In this document: positions 35,660 to 43,834 of the stretch, one piece after another
How the letters are laid out: each line of letters begins with the position of its first letter
Position numbering within the stretch: position 1 is the first letter of the stretch
Source: Pyxidicoccus sp. MSG2
GTDB lineage: Bacteria; Myxococcota; Myxococcia; Myxococcales; Myxococcaceae
DNA: 64,000 nt
NCBI RefSeq assembly: GCF_026626705.1
Contig: NZ_JAPNKC010000001.1
Coordinates: 11,308,001 to 11,372,000, forward strand
Reading direction: 5' to 3'
Translations under genes and position numbers: made by a program
The notes under the pieces: generated by a model
Seen by the model: only the letters and a program-made list of their open reading frames with translations
Told to the model about the DNA's origin: nothing
Databases searched by the model: none

Positions 35660-38116
35660 TTGAACAATCCCAGACTGGCCTTGCCTGGCCTCCTTCTCGC
35701 AGTGCTCACCCTGTCCACGAGTCTGACTGGATGTAACGGGGACCTGGACCCCTCCGTCGAGGTCGTGGAATCCAGCGGGGCCCTGACGGAGGGCGCCTCG
35801 CCGGAGTTCTTCACCAACCTCCTGGTGAACCCCGACGCGGAGGCGGGCAGCCTGTCCGGGTGGACCCTCACCGACAATGGTGGCGCGGGCTGGGCGGTGT
35901 ATGGAGATGCAGGCAGCCGCTTCTTCCGCACGTCCTACACCTGGAACCAGCGCGAGCAGCTCGTCGACCTCTGGGCGCATGGCTTCTCATCGACCCTGAT
36001 GAACGAGGCCCCCCTCATCCACGTCTCCGAGCGGTTTCAACGGACGTACTGTCCCGATGACTACTCCCTGGAGGTGGAGTTGCTCGACTTCGACATGCAA
36101 GTCGTCGCCTCCTGGAGCTCGGGCGTGAAACGCAACTCCGGGGAGTGCAAGTGGGGGGACGAGGTCTGGGATGAAGAGTCCCATACGTTCAAGGACTACG
36201 GCCCAGGCGTGCGTTACGTCCGCTGGAAGGACGCCGGCACGAGCAGCGAGTACTGGGGCGGGCACTACGGGGTGGCGATGGACGACGCGCGGCTCGTGGT
36301 CCTGGACCACAACCACCCCGCCTTCCACGCCAACCTCCTGAGCAACTCCGACGCGGAGAAGGGAGACATGACCGGGTGGACCGTCACCGAGAATGGCGGC
36401 GCCGGCTGGGCGGTGACCGGGGATGCCGGCAGCCGCGTCTTCCGCACGTCCTACCAATGGAATCGGCGTCAGCAGCTCGTCGACCTGTGGAAGTGGGGGT
36501 TCACCCCCGAGACGATGGCCCAGGCGCCGCTCATCGTCGTGGGAGAGCAATTCCAGCGGACCTACTGCCCCGACAACTACTACCTCCGAGTGCAACTGCT
36601 CGACGAGAAGATGAACGTCGTGGCGTCGTACGACTCCGGCGTGCGGACGAACACCGGGTCCTGCCAGTGGGGAGACGAGCAGTGGGACAGACTCATCCAC
36701 GCCTTCGCCGACTACGGCCCGCGCGTGCGGTATGTCCGGTGGGAGGATGGAGGGAAGGACCGTGAGTTCTGGGGTGGGCACTACGGCGTGTTGATGGACA
36801 AGGCCTTCGTGGTCGTCCTGGGGCACAACCTCCTGGAGAATCCGGGCGCGGGTACGGGAGACCTGACGGGCTGGAACGTCCTCGAGAGTGGGGGAGACGG
36901 CTGGGGCGTCACGTCCATGGCGCGCGATGGCATCGCCGGGAACCTGGCCTTCCGGACGTCCAATGGCTGGTCCCGACGCAGCCAGCTCGTGGATCTGATT
37001 GCCAAGGGCTACTCGGCCGACGTCCTGGATGACGCGCCGCCCTTCTTCGTCAGCGAGCACTTCCGCGGGGAGTCCTGCCCGGACTCGTACTTCCTGAAGG
37101 TCGAGTTGCTGGATGAGTCACAACAGGTCGTCGCGTCCTTCGACTCCGGCATCCTGACGAACACCGGGACATGCCAGGCGGGAGCTGAGCCGTGGGACCA
37201 CGTCTTCCATGCGTTCACCGGCTACGGCCCGGGCGTGCGGTACGTGCGCTGGGAGGACGGTGGCAAGGACAGTGAGTCCCTGGCGGGCTTCCATGGGGCC
37301 GTCTTGGACGGGGCCTACCTGGGGCTCGAGGATCCGCGGACGGAGGCCCGGCACCAGCAACACCGGCGGACCGTCACACGCGCGGCCAACTGCGGCGGAG
37401 AAGGGGAACTCCCCTGCCGTTACGACAGGACTTTCTGGTTCATGTGCATCGCGGTTTTCAACTGCTCTCCCGAGGACATGTATTACTACGAATGCATGCC
37501 GGGCCTGACGACGGAGATGAGTCACTCCTCGTTCGACACCTGTCATCTGGTCCGGACGCACTGGACCGAGAAGCAACTGGCGGATGATCGCGACGACTGT
37601 CACAACAAGCCGAGCTGGACGTCTGAGATGAGCTGCTGGCAATACGATGACCAGGTCCGTGATGAACTCAACATGGACTCCAGCGCGCTCAACTTCGTGA
37701 CGACGTTGTATCCGCTCCATGTCCCCACGCTGGACGACGGCAGGTACATCTACGTCTACCACAAGCAGACCAACAGGTTGCGCCTGAGGCGCTACGATCG
37801 GGAGACGGAGGGTTCTCAGTACGACGGGTTCAGATACCTGCCGAACGTCGGCATTGATGGCGCCTACAAGCACGTCAGACACTCTCAGTTGAACGGCGGC
37901 TGGGCGCCCGTCTGGTGCGCGGGCGAGCTGTTCGTCGAGGGCGGCAGGGTATGCCGTTTGAACAACGCTTCGGGTCACTTCCAGCCACCCGTCGCCTGCC
38001 TGGAGTATGTCGAAAAGAGCCTGATCGCCTGGCATGTCCCGCTTCACATCTGGTACCGGAAGGGCAACTACCCACAGGTGAAGACAATCCGTTGCCCCGA
38101 CTACCGCGAGCTCTGA
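35660..38116 (+). CDS. lipoprotein with three tandem FBA (F-box-associated) domains and a Cys-rich C-terminus
   Basis: 818 residues. TTG start 35660 follows GGAG with six-base spacing; an alternative ATG is not near. Lipobox LTGC at about residues 22-25. Residues ~54-217, 225-389 and 390-557 are three copies of an FBA domain, the sugar-binding domain of animal Fbs1/FBXO2-type F-box proteins. Each copy has NLLxNxxAExGxxxGW, GGxGWxV, FRTSxxWxxRxQLVDLxxxGY/GF, the CPDxYxLxVxLLD strand and H-x-F-x-x-YGPxVRYVRWxD-x-G. Two Cys per copy (CPD and SGEC/TGSC/TGTC) could form a disulfide. The aromatic YWGGHYG / FWGGHYG loop is kept in copies 1 and 2 but is SLAGFHG in copy 3. The last ~260 residues are Cys-rich and end with an AGE...NNASGH module. 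No F-box is present. Confidence 0.85.
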   Translation: MNNPRLALPGLLLAVLTLSTSLTGCNGDLDPSVEVVESSGALTEGASPEFFTNLLVNPDAEAGSLSGWTLTDNGGAGWAVYGDAGSRFFRTSYTWNQREQLVDLWAHGFSSTLMNEAPLIHVSERFQRTYCPDDYSLEVELLDFDMQVVASWSSGVKRNSGECKWGDEVWDEESHTFKDYGPGVRYVRWKDAGTSSEYWGGHYGVAMDDARLVVLDHNHPAFHANLLSNSDAEKGDMTGWTVTENGGAGWAVTGDAGSRVFRTSYQWNRRQQLVDLWKWGFTPETMAQAPLIVVGEQFQRTYCPDNYYLRVQLLDEKMNVVASYDSGVRTNTGSCQWGDEQWDRLIHAFADYGPRVRYVRWEDGGKDREFWGGHYGVLMDKAFVVVLGHNLLENPGAGTGDLTGWNVLESGGDGWGVTSMARDGIAGNLAFRTSNGWSRRSQLVDLIAKGYSADVLDDAPPFFVSEHFRGESCPDSYFLKVELLDESQQVVASFDSGILTNTGTCQAGAEPWDHVFHAFTGYGPGVRYVRWEDGGKDSESLAGFHGAVLDGAYLGLEDPRTEARHQQHRRTVTRAANCGGEGELPCRYDRTFWFMCIAVFNCSPEDMYYYECMPGLTTEMSHSSFDTCHLVRTHWTEKQLADDRDDCHNKPSWTSEMSCWQYDDQVRDELNMDSSALNFVTTLYPLHVPTLDDGRYIYVYHKQTNRLRLRRYDRETEGSQYDGFRYLPNVGIDGAYKHVRHSQLNGGWAPVWCAGELFVEGGRVCRLNNASGHFQPPVACLEYVEKSLIAWHVPLHIWYRKGNYPQVKTIRCPDYREL

Positions 38117-38148
38117 GCGCGCGTCGAAAATACTTCCAGGTCTGAATG

Positions 38149-38173
38149 TGGAGGTGGCGGGAATCGAACCCAC
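38149..38173 (-). ncRNA. 3' fragment of a tRNA or tmRNA gene (T-arm plus acceptor strand)
   Basis: On the minus strand a T-stem GTGGG, canonical T-loop TTCGATT, T-stem CCCGC, the seven-base acceptor strand CACCTCC and discriminator A are contiguous. CCA is not encoded (CAT follows). No matching 5' acceptor strand GGAGGTG, D-arm or anticodon arm lies upstream at tRNA distance, so this is not a complete tRNA. Such 3' ends are typical duplicates left by integrases that use tRNA or ssrA genes as attachment sites. Confidence 0.6.
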
Positions 38174-38223
38174 GCCAGGCGGCTGGGGCGTGGCCATCAT
38201 GCGCGAGCGGTTGGGCGCCGACG

Positions 38224-38919
38224 TCAGTTCTCGAGGTCGTTCACGATGTTCGCCAGGACGCCGGCCCGCACGGGCTGACCGGACTCGTCCTGCAGGTCGA
38301 GGTCCTGGGTGGAGATGACCCACACGTCCAGCGTGTCGTCGTTGTCGACGTTGCCCACGCACGTCAGGGTGATGTTGCAGTCGGGGCACTTCCCCGACAA
38401 GCCCAGCCGGTCCACCACGTCCCGAGGCAGGTCCGACGTGGAGAGGGAGCGCATGTTGGGGTATCTGAAGGTGTCCACGTCCAGGGCCACCGCGTCCGTC
38501 GCAGGCGCCAGCACTTCCTGTGCGCGGGACTCTACGGGGCCTTCCCCCGCGAAGTATGCGTAGCGGTTTCCGCGGTCGGGCACGAAGCCCACCTTCCACG
38601 GGGCCGGGTCAAAGCCGCTGGCGGAGTTGTAGTGCGCCTTCTGCGCCGTGTACCAGGTCTTCAGGTTCACCTTGCACTCGGTCTGCTTCGAGCGCGCCTG
38701 GAACCTGACGAAGTTGGGGATGGCGATGGCGGACAGGATGCCCACGCACGGGCAGGCCAGCAGGACCGCGGCCACGCCGAGGATGATGTAGAGCGTCTTC
38801 CGGCTGGAGCCGGTGGAGACGGTGGTCACGTTGCCGCACGCGCAGGTGATTCCGGAACCCGGCGCGAGCCCCGTCACGTCGAGGATGCGGCCGCACTTCG
38901 GACACTTCGTGGTCGCCAT
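38224..38919 (-). CDS. prepilin-like protein with N-terminal zinc ribbon
   Basis: 231 residues. It starts with a zinc ribbon (CPKCGRILDVTGLAPGSGITCACGN; two Cys pairs within the first 30 residues). Then follow a hydrophobic helix (about 42-70, with ILSAIAIPNFVRFQARSKQTECKVNLK) that closely resembles the N-terminal helix of type IV pilins and pseudopilins, and a globular domain with a Cys pair (CPDCNITLTC) near the end. GGGGAG precedes ATG 38919. The long cytoplasmic zinc-ribbon leader is unlike a normal short prepilin leader; whether a prepilin peptidase cuts it is unclear. Membrane-anchored pseudopilin-like role inferred. Confidence 0.75.
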   Translation of the reverse strand: MATTKCPKCGRILDVTGLAPGSGITCACGNVTTVSTGSSRKTLYIILGVAAVLLACPCVGILSAIAIPNFVRFQARSKQTECKVNLKTWYTAQKAHYNSASGFDPAPWKVGFVPDRGNRYAYFAGEGPVESRAQEVLAPATDAVALDVDTFRYPNMRSLSTSDLPRDVVDRLGLSGKCPDCNITLTCVGNVDNDDTLDVWVISTQDLDLQDESGQPVRAGVLANIVNDLEN

Positions 38920-39128
38920 CTGCTGAGCTCCCCTGGGTCGCGGCGCGCCTCTTGCGCCGGGCGCGGCCACGTTACCCGGGCGCTCGGGCATGCCGCCAAG
39001 ATTCTGACCACGGGCATGCGGGCAGGCGTGGCGTGGGGGCCCCGGACCTGGGCCTGGACCGGGGGGCGACCCAGATCGCCCCGCGGTCGGGCGCAATCCG
39101 GACTGGCCCCCCCGGGGGCGCGGGACGA

Positions 39129-40763
39129 CTACGGCAGCTCGTAGAAGACGGTGAGCGTGGGCTTGTTGGTCGACGAATTGGCCGTGAGGAGCTCCGCGTA
39201 GCGGAGGCTGCCGTCCGACGGGCCGTCGAACGAGAACCGGAGCTGCACGCGGGAGCCCTCCGACTGCCGGTTCTGCCAGCGCGCGGCCGCCAGGTCCGTC
39301 AGGTCCGCGATCTTCCAGCCCGTGTCGCCATCCGTGCTCAGCGTGCCTGCGTTCCCGCCCGCCCGGTCGAAGTCCGTGTCGTCCAGCGTCCCGTAGTCCA
39401 CCGCCGTCCACGTCAGCGTGCTCCACTGGGTGTAGGGGCTCGAGCTGGTGACATCGAACTGGTACACGGACATCACCGCGTTGGTGATGCGCAAACCGTT
39501 CGGGTCCAGCGCCGACAGGTCGAAGCTGAGGAAGCCACGGGAGCGGCGGTTGCCGGACTCGAAGGAGCTCGCCCCCAGGTCTCCGACCCGGAACGAGGCG
39601 TCATCCGTGTCCGTGACGCGGCTGTCCGTGTTGACATTGCGGTAGACGGAGCCATCCCGGCCCGACTCGGCCGTGAGCACCAGTCGCTCCAGCCGCACGA
39701 TGCGGAACACCTCCTTCGCGCTCGCCGCCACCAGTGCGTTGCCCGACAGGTCCGTTGCCGCGTCCGACACGCTCCAGCCGATGAAGGCGCTGTAGTCCAC
39801 CGCCGCCGCCTGGGCCGTCAAGGTCAGCACCCGGTCTCCCTGCGTCCAGGCGATGGCGCCCTTCACTTCACGCACCGTGGACCCCACCGTTGACGTGACG
39901 GACAGCGCGGCCTCGGTGGATGCGCGGTCCATGGGCTCGGAGAAGGTCAGCGTGAGCTCGAACTGGCGAGCCACGCCCGTGGCCCCCGACTTCGGGCCCG
40001 CCACCGTGGGCCGCGTCACGTCCTGCTCCATCACCGTGAAGTGCGCCACCGCGTCCGCGGCCAGCGCGTTGCCCCGGGCGTCCTTTGCCCCCGCGTGGAC
40101 TCCCCACTCCACCTGCTGCAGCCACGGCCACGGCGATGCCGGCGTGAAGACGAGCGTGTCGCCGTCCCACGCGAAGCTGCCCGTCACGCCCTGCGGCTTC
40201 GCGACGAAGAAGGCCGCCTGCGCGCTGGCGGTGTCCATGGGCTCGGAGAAGGTGACGCGCAGCGCGCGGCCCGCGGGCTCGGCGCTGGCGGTGTCCACGG
40301 GGCTCATCGACAGCACCGTGGGCGCCGTCGTGTCCGCGACGCCCGCCACCGTGAACTCGCCGGTCACCTCCGGCGCCAGCGCGTTGCCCGCCACGTCCCG
40401 AGCGCCCGTGCCGATGCGCCAGCGCACCTTCTGGCCCGGGAAGAAGGACGTGCCGAAGCTGACCTCCAGCACGCTGTTGCCCTGGCTCCAGCGCTTCTCG
40501 AGCGCCATCCCCGCGGGCTCCACGAGCGTGAATGCCGGGCCGGTGGCGGACACATCCATCCCTTCCGAGAAGGTGACCTTCAGCACCGTTGCGGCGTCCA
40601 CCTCCGTCGCGCCATTCCCCGGAGACACCGACGCCACCGTGGGCGCCTTCGTGTCCTTGCCGGACGGCTGATCCCTCGGGTCGTCCCCGTCAGGCCCCGC
40701 GTCCACACCCGGCCCACACGCCCCCAGCCACAGCACCAGACCGCACAACAGCATCCGCTTCAT
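39129..40763 (-). CDS. lipoprotein with Ig-like (Big_5/SbsA-type) repeats
   Basis: 544 residues from ATG 40763 (AGGA upstream). Lipobox LGAC at residues 13-16. After an Asp/Pro-rich spacer come three Ig-like repeats of about 105 residues, each opening with APTV/RPTV-S/A-x-x-P and containing VTFSE-P/G-MD and a D-x-x-GNAL-A closing motif, as in SbsA-type Ig domains. The C-terminal ~180 residues (ESGRDGSVYRNVNTDSRV...RGFLSFDLSAL...) resemble the DNRLRE-type beta-sandwich often found in adhesins and surface proteins. Likely a surface-exposed adhesive or structural protein; no catalytic motif. Confidence 0.82.
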   Translation of the reverse strand: MKRMLLCGLVLWLGACGPGVDAGPDGDDPRDQPSGKDTKAPTVASVSPGNGATEVDAATVLKVTFSEGMDVSATGPAFTLVEPAGMALEKRWSQGNSVLEVSFGTSFFPGQKVRWRIGTGARDVAGNALAPEVTGEFTVAGVADTTAPTVLSMSPVDTASAEPAGRALRVTFSEPMDTASAQAAFFVAKPQGVTGSFAWDGDTLVFTPASPWPWLQQVEWGVHAGAKDARGNALAADAVAHFTVMEQDVTRPTVAGPKSGATGVARQFELTLTFSEPMDRASTEAALSVTSTVGSTVREVKGAIAWTQGDRVLTLTAQAAAVDYSAFIGWSVSDAATDLSGNALVAASAKEVFRIVRLERLVLTAESGRDGSVYRNVNTDSRVTDTDDASFRVGDLGASSFESGNRRSRGFLSFDLSALDPNGLRITNAVMSVYQFDVTSSSPYTQWSTLTWTAVDYGTLDDTDFDRAGGNAGTLSTDGDTGWKIADLTDLAAARWQNRQSEGSRVQLRFSFDGPSDGSLRYAELLTANSSTNKPTLTVFYELP

Positions 40764-40867
40764 GTCCTGTCCTCGAATCGTGGCGGCCTCGTCGACCGCG
40801 TTCCCGTGGACATGACCCGGCCCGCGAAATGGCTGCGCAAAGTTTCTTTTTCCGGGCCCGGACGCCC

Positions 40868-42415
40868 TCAGCGCGCGAGGCCCAGCCCCACCCACGCGCC
40901 GGGCAGCACCGCCACGTCCTGCCCGCCCACGCGGCGGTAGAACACCCATGGCACCTGCGCCTCGGCCATCAGCGACAGCGGCCCCGTCACCGGCACCTGG
41001 AGGCCCGCCCAGAGCGCCGCGCCCCCCGCACCGCTCCACCCACCCCGACTGGCGTCCAGCCGCTGGAAGAGGACCCCCGCCCCCAGCTCCAGGCCCGCCG
41101 ACGCCGTCGCCGCGCCCAGCGCCCACGCGCGGCGATAGCCGAACCAGCCCAGGGCGCTCGTCTCGCTCACGCCCTCGCGGGAGCCGGTGCCCACCGTCGC
41201 CGCCACGGACAGGCCCGCGGGCTGGGTGCCCCGCAGCGCCACGCGCAGCGCCGGCAGGGCGCCCAATTCCTCCGCCACCGAGCCCTGCGCGCCCAGCCCC
41301 ACCAGCACGTTCCACGTGGGCGGCGAGACGGAGGCCGACCCGGTGTCGAGCGGCCCGCCCTTGGACGAGGTGAGCGGCGCCCCCGCCGGTGCCACGGTCA
41401 GCTCGTCCCAGGACACGGCGCGCGCCTGTCCCTCCGCCACCGCGATTCGGGCCGTGCGCGTCCCATCGTCCCGCACGAGGCGCAGCGCATAGGTGCCGGG
41501 CGTCACGGCGATGCGGCGGGCGGCGCCGGGCACCAACTCCGCCACCACCTGGTCGCGCGCGACGTTCACCACGAGGGCGCGGCGGAAGCCCTCGGGCAGC
41601 TCCAGCAGCGCCCGGGGGCGGGCCAGCTCGGTGAGCACCAGCTCGCCGCGCCCGGAGAGGCGGAAGTCATAGGCCGGGTGCTGCGCGCCCACGAGCGTGC
41701 CAGCGGTGTCCCGCACCGTGCGGTCGAAGGCGTACTGGTACGCCTCGGCCAGGGTGACGCGGCCGTCTCCGGACGCATCCGCCGCGCCGCGCAGCCCGGA
41801 GACCAGGTGGTGCGTGAAGAAGGAGCCGGCGATGTCCCGCGACTCCAGCGCCAGCTCGTCCTCCGCGCTGGAGGTGAGGAGCACCTGCCCCGCCGAGTCC
41901 AGCTCGTCCGTCAGCCGCACATCGAAGGCGGGCCCGGGCACGCCGCCCTTGGGCGCGAGCAGCGCGCCGCTGCGGCAGCTGTCCACCAGTGCCACGCGCA
42001 CATCGGCGTCGGTGCCCTCCAGCCACGCGCGCAGGTCGGAGAAGCGCAGCCGCTCGCGGCCCAGCTCCAGCGCCTCCCCGTCCGAGTGGCCCGAGAAATA
42101 GAAGGTGAGGACGACGCGCGCGGACGGGTCCTGGTGCCAGCGCCGCACCCGGGTACCGGCCACGTCCAGCGCCTGCCGCACCTCGGCGAGCCCGCGCCCC
42201 TGAAGCAACAGCAGGTCCTCCGGCCTCACGCCGCCCAGCTCCACGAGGACGCCCGCCATCTTGCCCGCGTCCGCCTCGGCGAAGCGCAGCGGCGGGCGGT
42301 CACCGGAGCCGGTGTTGTGGCCCACCACCACGGCGGCGCGGAACGTCTCCGCGGCCGCGGGCAGCGCGGCGCACAGGAGGAGGGCGAGAGCGAGGCAGTG
42401 CGAAGGCGGACTCAA
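40868..42415 (-). CDS. exported caspase-family (peptidase C14) protein with C-terminal barrel-like domain
   Basis: 515 residues starting at TTG 42415, which overlaps the upstream stop (TTGA). Signal peptide about residues 6-22 (LALALLLCAALPAAA). The caspase fold spans about 25-265 with the dyad His110 in FYFSGHSDG and Cys147 in VDSCRSG; a calcium-type loop DASGDGRVTLAEA follows. A beta-rich segment (about 280-350) is followed by a C-terminal ~145 residues of alternating strands (NVLVGLGAQGSV, ALRVALRGTQPAGLSVAATV, ASAGLELGAGVLFQRL, WAGLQVPVTGPLSLMAEAQV) resembling a small outer-membrane barrel, although the final residue is Arg, not Phe. It is third in an operon with an ECF sigma factor and its anti-sigma factor. 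Confidence 0.86.
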   Translation of the reverse strand: MSPPSHCLALALLLCAALPAAAETFRAAVVVGHNTGSGDRPPLRFAEADAGKMAGVLVELGGVRPEDLLLLQGRGLAEVRQALDVAGTRVRRWHQDPSARVVLTFYFSGHSDGEALELGRERLRFSDLRAWLEGTDADVRVALVDSCRSGALLAPKGGVPGPAFDVRLTDELDSAGQVLLTSSAEDELALESRDIAGSFFTHHLVSGLRGAADASGDGRVTLAEAYQYAFDRTVRDTAGTLVGAQHPAYDFRLSGRGELVLTELARPRALLELPEGFRRALVVNVARDQVVAELVPGAARRIAVTPGTYALRLVRDDGTRTARIAVAEGQARAVSWDELTVAPAGAPLTSSKGGPLDTGSASVSPPTWNVLVGLGAQGSVAEELGALPALRVALRGTQPAGLSVAATVGTGSREGVSETSALGWFGYRRAWALGAATASAGLELGAGVLFQRLDASRGGWSGAGGAALWAGLQVPVTGPLSLMAEAQVPWVFYRRVGGQDVAVLPGAWVGLGLAR

Positions 42416-43176
42416 GGCGTGGACTTCTCCAGCAGAAACGAGTCCTGGGCCGCCACACCAGCCACGGACAGCGTGCGCGAGGCACGCACGGCGTCCGCGC
42501 CCCGGGCGGCGAGGGCTCGCAGGGCGGGCTCCACGTCGGCGCGCCGCAGGGGCTCCCGGGAGAAGAGGGCCCAGATGCGCTCGGGGCCGGGCGCGGCGTC
42601 CAGCACGAGGCTGCCGGGCAGCTCCACCGGCGCGTTGCCGGACTCCGGCAGCGGTGCGCTCTGAGTACCGCCGGCCGGGTGGTAGACGCTCACCGCGCCC
42701 GCGCCATCCACGGAGACGACGAGGAGGTACGGAAGGCCGGCGGGCACCACGGTGAAGCGCAGCGCGTCGCCCGCGGACAGGCGCACGCCGTCCTTCACGA
42801 GGGAGACACCGTCTCCGCGCTTCGCGTAGACGCGCAGCACCGCGCCGCCCTTCACGCCGTAGCGTGAATCATCGACCGTGCCCGAGGGCCGCAGCAGGAC
42901 GACGGCGGCCAGGGACGCGGCGACGGCGAGCGCGGCGGGCGCGAGGAGCCACGTCCACGGGCGGGCGGCGGGCCTGGCCTCCAGGCGCTCGCGCACGCGT
43001 GGGAGGGTGCGCGGCAGGACGTCGGACTCGAAGCGGCGGTGGGTGGCCTGGAGCGTGGCGAGCGCGTCGGCGCAGGGCTGGCAGGACGCGAGGTGGGCTT
43101 CGACGTGCGAGGCGGCCGCGGGGGACAGCGCGCGCAGGGCGTGGGCCTCCAGGTCCAGCTGGGACAGGTGGCTCAT
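42412..43176 (-). CDS. anti-sigma factor with zinc-finger and DUF4384-like periplasmic domain
   Basis: 254 residues. The N-terminus has the zinc-containing anti-sigma motif HxxxCxxC (His28, Cys32, Cys35). One transmembrane helix at about residues 75-95 (WLLAPAALAVAASLAAVVLL) separates it from a periplasmic part of about 155 residues, in which GDALRFTVVPAGLPYLLVVSVDGAGAVSVYHP resembles DUF4384. The start overlaps the sigma-gene stop (ATGA) and its stop overlaps the caspase gene. It should hold the sigma factor inactive at the membrane until a periplasmic signal is sensed. Confidence 0.85.
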   Translation of the reverse strand: MSHLSQLDLEAHALRALSPAAASHVEAHLASCQPCADALATLQATHRRFESDVLPRTLPRVRERLEARPAARPWTWLLAPAALAVAASLAAVVLLRPSGTVDDSRYGVKGGAVLRVYAKRGDGVSLVKDGVRLSAGDALRFTVVPAGLPYLLVVSVDGAGAVSVYHPAGGTQSAPLPESGNAPVELPGSLVLDAAPGPERIWALFSREPLRRADVEPALRALAARGADAVRASRTLSVAGVAAQDSFLLEKSTP

Positions 43177-43661
43177 GCGAGGGCCCTCTGCGAAAAGCGC
43201 TCGGCGCGGGCGTGGAACTCGGCCAGGCGGTTGACGACGGTCCGGCGGGAGATGTCGAGCGTGCGGGCCACGTCCCCCTGGTCCAGGCCATCCACGTGGT
43301 GGAGCCAGACGACGGCGCGCAGCTTCTCGGGGACCTGCGCCAGCAGGCGCACGGCGAAGTCACGGTCGACCAGGGCCGCCTCCAGGCTGGTGCTGACGGG
43401 ACGGTCCGGCAGCTCGGCGACGGGCTCCGGGCGGAGGCGCGCGTCGCGGAGCTGGTTGAGACAGAAGTTGGTGGCAACGCGGTAGATGTAGAGGAGGCCC
43501 GTCTGCGTGTCGGGGGCCTTCTCCAGGAGGCGCAGCAGACGGATGAATGTCTCCTGCGTGGCGTCCTCGGCCGCGGCGCCGTCGCCCAGGATGCGCTGGC
43601 ACCGGGCATAGATGGCCGGGCCATAGAGGCGATAGAGCTGGGCGACGCGATCTGCGGTCAT
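43173..43661 (-). CDS. ECF-type RNA polymerase sigma factor
   Basis: 162 residues from ATG 43661; an in-frame GTG at 43712 would add 17 residues but has no ribosome binding site. Region sigma2: LYRLYGPAIYARCQRILGD...AEDATQETFIRLLR; region sigma4: LAQVPEKLRAVVWLHHVDGLDQGDVARTLDISRRTVVNRL. The stop overlaps the anti-sigma start by four bases. Probably autoregulates this operon; a conserved ECF promoter could not be recognised with confidence upstream. Confidence 0.9.
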   Translation of the reverse strand: MTADRVAQLYRLYGPAIYARCQRILGDGAAAEDATQETFIRLLRLLEKAPDTQTGLLYIYRVATNFCLNQLRDARLRPEPVAELPDRPVSTSLEAALVDRDFAVRLLAQVPEKLRAVVWLHHVDGLDQGDVARTLDISRRTVVNRLAEFHARAERFSQRALA

Positions 43662-43834
43662 GCCCGGAAGGGAGAAGAGTGACCGGCATGCAGCGGTCAA
43701 CCCGCGACGCACCCCGGCTGCGCAAGAAAAGGAGCCAGGGTGTTACTACGACCCTTCAGGCACGGGCAACCGAAGGGGAGCATGGGAGGAAGAGAACTGC
43801 CCGGGCCACTGGGGGCGGCCCGAGCAGGGGCTCA

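Noticed and set aside
38149..38225. Complete tRNA gene on the minus strand
   Set aside because: Only the T-arm and 3' acceptor strand can be folded; no 5' acceptor partner, D-arm or anticodon arm is present at the needed distance.
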